Assembly: GCA_949317995.1 (NCBI GenBank)
Contig: OX439050.1
Coordinates: 53,197,777 to 53,261,776 of the forward strand
Direction of reading: 5' to 3'
Length of the DNA stretch: 64,000 nucleotides
From: Acholoe squamosa
Taxonomy: Eukaryota > Annelida > Polychaeta > Phyllodocida > Polynoidae
In this document: positions 48,488-55,704 of the stretch, piece after piece
Layout of the letters: each line of letters begins with the position of its first letter
How positions within the stretch are numbered: position 1 is the stretch's first letter
Made by a program: the position numbers and the translations under genes
Notes under the pieces: generated by a model
Databases searched by the model: none
What the model was told of the DNA's origin: nothing
What the model saw: only the letters and a program-made list of their open reading frames with translations

Positions 48488-50125
48488 ATGGACACCGATG
48501 AAGGCCCCCAACCTAATCAGACAGCTGAGAAGATAAGGGCCTATGAGAAGGCCATCCAAGATGCAGTTACTGCCCTAGAGACCAACAAGTCCCAGCAGGA
48601 GGAAAGGGAGAGGATCCTCAACCAACAACTGGCGGAGAGGAATGCAGCAATAGATGCTCAACAGAAGGCCATGGAAGATCAGCGGAAGTCCCTAGAGAGA
48701 CAACAACAACAGATAGCAGATCTCATGAAGATGGTATCATCCCAGACCCCACAACCTCACACACCTGCCATCACACCTGTTGTCACACCATCTGCCTCTG
48801 GATCCAAAGATGACATCATAATCTCCATGGTGTCCAACATGACCAAGCTCATAGACAATAAACAGCAGGACGACAGAAAGATCAGGATACATGAGGTAAC
48901 AAAACCCAAAACCTTTTCACACCCATCACCACTCATGTCAACAGCATTATTCATTGATCACAAATTCCCAGAATATCTGAAGGATAAGTACAAAGTGACA
49001 GACAGTGACACCATGGTAACATATTTACCCAAGTACCTCGAAGGACAAGCACTAGCTTGGTTTGAATCCTTCAGGGAAAGTGCCACACCTGATATGTTGA
49101 CATGGACCAATGTAGTGAATAAATTAAAAGAGTATTTTGCTACTCGAGACAATATAATCTCAAGGACTGCACTCCGTGCACAAAAGATAGATGAACCTGT
49201 TCTAGACTATGCATGCCATCTCAGGAAAGTGTGTAATGCCCAACGCCAGAACGATGAAACCCTAAGCAAGGCATTTACCCAAGGCATGAGGCCCTGGATC
49301 TCTATAGCTCTTGAGAACAAGAAAATAGACTCTTTTGACCAAGCCCTAGACCTAGCCCTAGAGGTTGAGACCCAAGAGAGATCTAGGAAGGTAAGGGATG
49401 CAGAAACCAACCCACAGCCTACTAAGAAAAAGGTCCAGGAAATCAGCACTAGTCCAGATGAAGATGTTAACCTAATGTCTAGTGCCCATGTAAGGCAACA
49501 GGAAGCTAAGGTTGCATCAAGAGACCCTACCGGTAGATACAGAGGAAATAACTATGACCCCAACTACCAATCCAATAGAGGTAGAGGTAGAGGGGGCAAC
49601 AACAACAACCGGGGGGGTCACAACAGCAGGAAAGACAACAGCTCTTCCAACTCCAACAATGGTAACTCTTCATACAGTGATAGGAGAGACAGAACCCCAA
49701 GTAATGGCAGATCCTATAATAATCAAGGATCCAACAGTAGGAGCCAGAGTCCACATAGGAACTACAACTCTGGATCCTACAACAACTCTGGATCCTACAA
49801 CAACAGCCAGGGTTCAAACAACTCTGGATCCTATAGTCAAGGATCCAACAGTAGGGGCCAGAGTCCACATAGGAACTACAACAGTGGATCCTACAACAAC
49901 AATGGCGCCTACAACAACCAGAGATCCAACAACTCCGGTCAATACAGCAACTCTGGTCAATATAACCAGGGTTCCAACCCACGCCAGGAGGATTACAAAC
50001 CTGACACAAGAGGTTACCAAGGGAACCAACAGAGTAACCCCCAAATACCACCTCATGTCATGGATCAAATCTCCAAACTCCTGGTGGCAAGCATCTCAAC
50101 CACCCCACAGAACCAGGAAAACTAG
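48488..50125 (+). CDS. gag: Gag
   Basis: The capsid polyprotein of the element. The frame is open from 48068 but its first ATG is at 48488 (A at -3, G at +4), giving 545 aa; upstream codons (low-complexity Ser/Thr/Pro) would need a non-ATG start or splicing. In numbering from 48104, residues 140-211 form a Gln/Glu-rich coiled coil, and 230-430 match the retrotransposon Gag/capsid fold, with YLEGQALAWF at 311-320 and a helix-rich tail. From about 477 to 650 is an RGG- and Asn/Ser/Gly/Tyr-rich region containing a 38-residue internal duplication. No CCHC zinc knuckle exists, which is unusual for the family. The stop TAG at 50123 sits inside a frameshift signal. Confidence 0.9.
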   Translation: MDTDEGPQPNQTAEKIRAYEKAIQDAVTALETNKSQQEERERILNQQLAERNAAIDAQQKAMEDQRKSLERQQQQIADLMKMVSSQTPQPHTPAITPVVTPSASGSKDDIIISMVSNMTKLIDNKQQDDRKIRIHEVTKPKTFSHPSPLMSTALFIDHKFPEYLKDKYKVTDSDTMVTYLPKYLEGQALAWFESFRESATPDMLTWTNVVNKLKEYFATRDNIISRTALRAQKIDEPVLDYACHLRKVCNAQRQNDETLSKAFTQGMRPWISIALENKKIDSFDQALDLALEVETQERSRKVRDAETNPQPTKKKVQEISTSPDEDVNLMSSAHVRQQEAKVASRDPTGRYRGNNYDPNYQSNRGRGRGGNNNNRGGHNSRKDNSSSNSNNGNSSYSDRRDRTPSNGRSYNNQGSNSRSQSPHRNYNSGSYNNSGSYNNSQGSNNSGSYSQGSNSRGQSPHRNYNSGSYNNNGAYNNQRSNNSGQYSNSGQYNQGSNPRQEDYKPDTRGYQGNQQSNPQIPPHVMDQISKLLVASISTTPQNQEN

Positions 50126-50161
50126 GATGTCACAGTGCCGATGGGCCAGTGCACTGTGACA
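50116..50161 (+). promoter_or_regulatory. -1 ribosomal frameshift signal (gag-pol)
   Basis: The last gag codons are GAA AAC TAG, forming the heptamer GGAAAAC at 50116-50122, a near-consensus slippery site of the G GAN NNN kind. Five bases on, TGTCACAGTGC (50128-50138) pairs perfectly with GCACTGTGACA (50151-50161) over a 12-nt loop. Pol is open in exactly the -1 frame from here. Heptamer, spacer and stem all fit known retroviral frameshift signals. Confidence 0.75.
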
Positions 50162-53100
50162 CCCCAAATACAAACAATCAATCAGGATTAACAAAGATCC
50201 AACCAGAGACAATTGCTAGTGCCAATCTACCATCTAACAGACAGAGACGTCCATCAGTGATACACATCACCCCACCAGATTCATCATCAAAGGATACAGG
50301 TGAGAGTACCAAGCTTTCTATTGTACTTCTTCAAAATGGCTGTATCAATGCAAATCTATATGATGTTTCAGATGTACAATGTTTGGTTGATACAGGTGCT
50401 ACTATCACCTGTGTCAGACAATCATTCCTCATGGATCTCCAAAAGAGATTCCATATCCAACTGAGGAAATCTAAAATCAACATCCACTTGGCAGATGGAT
50501 CGGTGTGTCATGTTAGACATTCAGCTATGCTGAACTTTAGAATCCAAGGTGTCAGATTCCAATACCAATTTGCTGTAATACCCAACCTCACACAGCCCAT
50601 TGTACTCGGCACAGATTTCCTAAGCACTACAAAATCTCAAATTGAATTTAATGTTGATCCTGAACAAATTCTCAAACCCATTAGGGCAGTGAGGGATTTT
50701 ACCATCCCTCCATTCTCTGAACTTGCAGTACTGGGTAAGGTCACATCTACTCAATCACTGCAAGGGAAAACTGGAGTAGTAGATAACCTCCAAAGAAATA
50801 ACAATGCCCCATATCTAGTCCAAAGGGCAGCAGTAACCCCCAGGGAAAATAACAAACATCCCCTAGTGTTACTCAACACCAGCAGGCGCCCACATAAAAT
50901 CAAAAAGGGTGCCATCATAGCTCTATTTCAGGAAGTCAAGGAATCTGATTTAGAAAAACCTCAACAGGTGTCAGACACTACCCCACACACTGATCAATCC
51001 ATCTCAGCCATACGGCCTGAGGATGTAACTCAATTCAGTGACACAGACTCAGACTGTGAGTCCACATATGCTGACCCTGAACCCAACTCAATCAGACTCT
51101 CTGAAATAGCTGCTATACATAGTGAGGCACATGACCTCGAGCCAGAATTGGAAGAGAATGTTCCACCAAAATCTGTGCTCACATCCAAAGATCAGCATGA
51201 TAGATTAAAATCACTGCTGACCAAGTATGATGATGTATTTGTAGGAAAAGATGGAGACATTGGTGCCACACACCTGTATACACACTCAATACATGTAAAA
51301 CCTGAGGCAGTACCATGTCATTTCCTACCATATAGACAAACACCAGAAAAACAGGCCGCAATAGGGGAAGAGTGTGAAAGGCTAGTACAACAGGGCATTC
51401 TAAGAGAATGTGCCGAGGGCCCCTGGGCCTCCAGATCCTTTTTAGTACAAAAATCATCGGGAGGCCATCGGCTCGTCACAGATTTTCGTTATTTGAACCA
51501 GAACACGATAAATCAAGCCTTATCTACACCCCGGGCCGATGACACTCTAGACATGATAGGGTCACTCAGACCAAGAGTATTCAGTAAGCTAGATGCCCAA
51601 CAGGGATTTTTTCAAATTCCTATAAGACAGGAGGATCAGCATAAAACCGCATTCATAGCAAATGACAAAAAATATGTCTATGAAAGGATGCCGATGGGTT
51701 TAGCGACGGCACCGGCGGGATTCTGCCATCTAGTCACATTAATTCTGAACAAACTCAAGTACAAATGTGCCCTACCATACCTAGATGACATATTGGTATT
51801 ATCACCATCAATCGAACAACACTTCCATGACCTGGAAGATGTGTTCAACAGCCTAAGAGTTGGTAAACTCAAACTGAAGAAATCAAAATGTGAATACTTC
51901 ATAGACAGAATAGACTTCTTGGGAATGAGAGTCACACCCATGGGACTACAACCATCTCCCACAAAGGTGGAGTCAATCAAAACCTTCCCAACACCAAAAT
52001 CAGTCAAAAATGTCCGATCCTTCACAGGCCTATGCCAATACTTCAAAAAGTTTATCAAAGGTTATGCCCAAATTGCTAGACCATTATATGATCTACAGAC
52101 ACATCTCAAAGCATTTGTCTGGACAGAAGAGGCAGATAATGCTTTCAAAACATTAAAGCATGCCCTCTGTACCAATGCTCTTCTCAGATATCCAAACTAT
52201 GAGAAAGAGTTCAGTTTGGCAACTGATGCTTCCAATGTGAGTTTAGGAGCTGTACTCTCACAGAGAGATAATGAAGGAGTGCTCAGACCAGTAGCCTTTG
52301 CAGGTAGAACCCTCTCAAAACATGAGAGAAATTACAATACCACAGAGAGAGAACTACTGGGAGTAGTGTATGGAGTATTACACTTCAGACACTATCTAGA
52401 GACTAGACACTTCCAATTATACACAGACCATGCAGCCCTAATCCCACTGCTAACCAATACAGGACTCACACATAGATGGGCCAGATGGGCTCTAGACATA
52501 CAGCAATTTTCATTCACCATCCAACACGTGAAAGGTGATGATAACACACCACCAGATGCTATGTCTAGAAGAGAATACCCAGACTCTGGACCCATGACTA
52601 ACCCTCCACCCCCACCAAGGAGAGTTAGAGCAGCCAGTAGAACCAAGTTTGCAAAAGTAACAAAGAAAGTACCATTCAAAAGGGATGATCCACCCAACAC
52701 CATTGAAAGGCCAGAGACACCCATTAGGGGTATCTTGAAGCAATCTACACACTATGTGTTTTGCCACTGTGAGAGAGAATACTCACAACTCTTTCCAGAT
52801 AATGACTTCGAGCCTATTGAATTCTCATCACTCAATCAGATAGTGAAGGTAACTCCTAAGGAGCCACCCTTCACCCCACCTGACTCAGATGATGAAGATC
52901 CAGAAGACACAATATATGCTATTACTCAAGCAACTTCTAAATCAGTCAGATTCTTTGAACCAATGCAGGGAGAGGAAACATCAAACCATTTGTGTCCTAT
53001 GACCACACGCTCAAAGACTAGAGAAATGATTCAGGAGGGCACACCAAAACCCCCCACACAATCACAAACTATTCTAAATGAGAAAAAGGTCACAGGAAAC

Positions 53101-54879
53101 AAACCTACCAAAACCCCACCTGCCAGGAAAAATGTCACAAAAGACACTGCATCTACTAAATCAAAGAACTCTGAGACAAAGAAGAATGACAAAAAGCAAA
53201 TTGTGCCTTTAAAGAAAAAGGTTGCCACTCCCATTAAGGCGAGAATAGGCCCTCCAAAGGAGCCTACACACCAAAACAAGAGTGACACACCCCAACAAAA
53301 GGCACAAGATAGGCCAATAGTCGATGAAAAAGAAAAAGAAAGAGACAGAATAAAACAACATGTGCTAGATATAAATCAACTACTGGATCAGATTCCCGAC
53401 ACATCCATCTCAGGTACAAACCTTGGCTTGGAACAAAGGAAAGACAAGGACCTATTGCCCCTCATACAATATCTTGAGGATGGGACCTTGCCTGCACCAA
53501 AAGCACAAGGAAACAGAATCATCAACCAAGGCCAGACATACACCTTGGTAAACGGTACATTAGTCCATATATGCCCCATAAATTGGAGAAAAACCAATAC
53601 TGTACCACTTCAAATTGTTATACCACAGCAATGGGTAACAAGTACACTACAGTATTTCCATGACTCACCTACTGGCGGCCATCTTGGTTCAAGTAGGATG
53701 CTGTCAGCACTCCGACCTAGGGTATATTGGAAGTCTATGCTAGCAGACACTACAAAATATGTTTCCACCTGCCACACATGCCTCACAGCAAAAAGGCAAG
53801 TACACTCACACAAAACACCAATGACAGTGAGAGAGTACATGACTTCACCAATGAAGTTCCTAAACCTAGACGCGGTGGGACCACTTCCCACAACTGCCAG
53901 GGGAAACAAACATATACAAGTCTGCATAGATTATGCTACCAGATATGCAACAGCTTGGGCTACTACTGACTTAAAAGCTGAGACAACAGCAGCAGAGTTC
54001 TACAAGAATATAATTTGTCATCATGGAACACCAGCCACTCTTCAAACAGACAATGGGACATGTTATACAGGTGCAAAGTTCACAAAGTTAACTAAACACC
54101 TCAAGATCAAACATAAATTCTCCTCACCATACAGGCCACAATCAAATGGGCTTGTAGAGAGATTCAATGCTAGCATAGGCACAGCACTCAGAGCATTCTG
54201 CTCAAAGCACCAAAACAATTGGGATTCATTTATTGAACCCATAACCTTTGCATTAAACAACACTGAATCCCAAACCACAGGATTCACCCCTTTCTTCCTA
54301 CTCCATGGAAGAAACCCAGCCACCCCAATGGACTTAGGGCTGGGAATACAGGAAGACATATCCACAGTAGCAGACCATGTAGCTAACATGATAACAAATC
54401 AAGATACCTCTAGGAGGAAAGCTATAGAAAGGGTCGCCAAGCTACAAAAGGAAAGAAAGGATAGATATGATAAGAAACTTACACCACAGGAAATCAAGGT
54501 CACCGACATGGTGTACCTAAACATACCAAGAATCCTGACCAATACAGAGTGTAAGAAACTTCAACCCCTTTTTATGGGACCATATGTTGTAGTAGATAGA
54601 CCTAGTTTGACAAGTGCCAAACTCAAAAACTTGGACACCAATCTATTGGTGGCCAGACCAGTGCACATAGACAGACTGAAAAAGGTTGTGGCTGTCAGAA
54701 ACAATGAATTTGCACACAGGCTTATTCCACATGAGGCCAAATACTACAGCAAAATTGTAAGGAACAAAAATGATATCACCCTTACAAGAGAAACCACAGG
54801 CATAGGCCCTATCAAGCCTAGGCCTGCACACCACATACTAAGAAAGACATCTAGGTGTGGTGCAGTTTCAAGAAATTAG
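50122..54879 (+). CDS. pol: Pol: protease, RT, RNase H, integrase
   Basis: Read by -1 frameshift from gag; there is no ATG near the start. Numbered from 50149: aspartic protease with DTGA at 81-84; reverse transcriptase with DFRYLN at 445, catalytic D482 and YLDD at 544-547; RNase H from TDAS (D693) to about 806; then a linker of about 290 residues, rich in Lys, Pro and Thr; integrase zinc finger (His1171 and its partners, then CHTC); DD35E core D1241, D1301, E1337; GPY/F module MGPYVV at 1476. The order RT-RH-IN marks Ty3/Gypsy. All catalytic residues are present and no stop interrupts the 1,576 codons. The long linker is atypical; no chromodomain is seen. Confidence 0.97.
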   Translation, partial: LGCHSADGPVHCDTPNTNNQSGLTKIQPETIASANLPSNRQRRPSVIHITPPDSSSKDTGESTKLSIVLLQNGCINANLYDVSDVQCLVDTGATITCVRQSFLMDLQKRFHIQLRKSKINIHLADGSVCHVRHSAMLNFRIQGVRFQYQFAVIPNLTQPIVLGTDFLSTTKSQIEFNVDPEQILKPIRAVRDFTIPPFSELAVLGKVTSTQSLQGKTGVVDNLQRNNNAPYLVQRAAVTPRENNKHPLVLLNTSRRPHKIKKGAIIALFQEVKESDLEKPQQVSDTTPHTDQSISAIRPEDVTQFSDTDSDCESTYADPEPNSIRLSEIAAIHSEAHDLEPELEENVPPKSVLTSKDQHDRLKSLLTKYDDVFVGKDGDIGATHLYTHSIHVKPEAVPCHFLPYRQTPEKQAAIGEECERLVQQGILRECAEGPWASRSFLVQKSSGGHRLVTDFRYLNQNTINQALSTPRADDTLDMIGSLRPRVFSKLDAQQGFFQIPIRQEDQHKTAFIANDKKYVYERMPMGLATAPAGFCHLVTLILNKLKYKCALPYLDDILVLSPSIEQHFHDLEDVFNSLRVGKLKLKKSKCEYFIDRIDFLGMRVTPMGLQPSPTKVESIKTFPTPKSVKNVRSFTGLCQYFKKFIKGYAQIARPLYDLQTHLKAFVWTEEADNAFKTLKHALCTNALLRYPNYEKEFSLATDASNVSLGAVLSQRDNEGVLRPVAFAGRTLSKHERNYNTTERELLGVVYGVLHFRHYLETRHFQLYTDHAALIPLLTNTGLTHRWARWALDIQQFSFTIQHVKGDDNTPPDAMSRREYPDSGPMTNPPPPPRRVRAASRTKFAKVTKKVPFKRDDPPNTIERPETPIRGILKQSTHYVFCHCEREYSQLFPDNDFEPIEFSSLNQIVKVTPKEPPFTPPDSDDEDPEDTIYAITQATSKSVRFFEPMQGEETSNHLCPMTTRSKTREMIQEGTPKPPTQSQTILNEKKVTGNKPTKTPPARKNVTKDTASTKSKNSETKKNDKKQIVPLKKKVATPIKARIGPPKEPTHQNKSDTPQQKAQDRPIVDEKEKERDRIKQHVLDINQLLDQIPDTSISGTNLGLEQRKDKDLLPLIQYLEDGTLPAPKAQGNRIINQGQTYTLVNGTLVHICPINWRKTNTVPLQIVIPQQWVTSTLQYFHDSPTGGHLGSSRMLSALRPRVYWKSMLADTTKYVSTCHTCLTAKRQVHSHKTPMTVREYMTSPMKFLNLDAVGPLPTTARGNKHIQVCIDYATRYATAWATTDLKAETTAAEFYKNIICHHGTPATLQTDNGTCYTGAKFTKLTKHLKIKHKFSSPYRPQSNGLVERFNASIGTALRAFCSKHQNNWDSFIEPITFALNNTESQTTGFTPFFLLHGRNPATPMDLGLGIQEDISTVADHVANMITNQDTSRRKAIERVAKLQKERKDRYDKKLTPQEIKVTDMVYLNIPRILTNTECKKLQPLFMGPYVVVDRPSLTSAKLKNLDTNLLVARPVHIDRLKKVVAVRNNEFAHRLIPHEAKYYSKIVRNKNDITLTRETTGIGPIKPRPAHHILRKTSRCGAVSRN

Positions 54880-55704
54880 AAACAAGATTGAGATACCAAA
54901 GTCATAAGATTTTCAAAATGTATTCCAAATTCTCTTCATCCACACATAAGACATGTGTGACTGATAATGAATTACTATGTATATAAAGCCAATCAAATTT
55001 GTAAATATATCAGTAGGTTATTGCCTCTGAAAGGGTCAAAGACTGGGACCCCCCAAGTAAAGCAGACATGAAGTCTAAGAAGAGTAAGGGTAACACAATG
55101 GAGTGTCTAAAGCCTAATCCCCACATGAAAGAGCGCGCTATGCCAACACAGCAGTCTATAGAGATCAATTGACCTTATAAGCTACCCTCAGACAACTGTC
55201 TAGACGGTCATGAATGGCTGTCCTGGATGACAGGAGGAGCTAATTACCAGTACACAGACTACACAATAGACCCCACAGTTAGCAGACACTGGAGATTAAT
55301 GCATTGTCTCCAGAGAAACAATACCAGGCCCACAATGGATGTGGGTAGGGTAGGCTACATAAGAAGCACTGTGGACCATAGCCCACCATCAGTCTTCATC
55401 CAGCTGCAGTCTGGAACACAAGTCTACAGGACCCCACTTGGGAATTAGCCAGCCCACTTCTCCATTAGGAGAGACTGCACTAGGATAAAGAACACACCTA
55501 CTTCACCTTCAACCTGACCTTACCATTTACTGGTCAACCTCTATAGACTCACCGGACATATTGCCAAGACAGCTCAATCTTGCAAAGGTACAGTTTGAAC
55601 CACTTCATTTAAAGTGTTACACCATACACTTAGACTTTACCAGCACCAAATCACTACAAATTTGACAAGACTTTAAAACAGCAAACTTGCTTTACACAAG
55701 CACC
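54880..55704 (+). other. pol-env gap
   Basis: 825 bp without a long frame other than the small candidate at 55227-55448. Pyrimidine-rich stretches ending in AG at about 55468 and 55546 are possible splice acceptors for an env mRNA. Both are predictions from local sequence only. Confidence 0.5.
55227..55448 (+). CDS. possible small accessory ORF
   Basis: 73 codons from ATG; the frame is open for a further 20 or so codons upstream. The translation is of mixed, protein-like composition (several Trp and Tyr, no low complexity), beginning MTGGANYQYTDY, and matches no family I know. It could be an accessory protein, an exon of a spliced env message, or chance. No strong start context. Confidence 0.3.
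   Translation: MTGGANYQYTDYTIDPTVSRHWRLMHCLQRNNTRPTMDVGRVGYIRSTVDHSPPSVFIQLQSGTQVYRTPLGN

Noticed and set aside
49512-50159. Frames overlapping the 3' part of gag (215 codons forward, 174 codons reverse)
   Set aside because: They arise from low-complexity codons of the Asn/Ser/Gly region read out of frame; pol is in the -1 frame, not in this one.
50139-50166. Pseudoknot between the frameshift loop (TGGG) and CCCA downstream
   Set aside because: Only one base would have to span the 11-bp stem, which is sterically impossible; a plain hairpin is kept.
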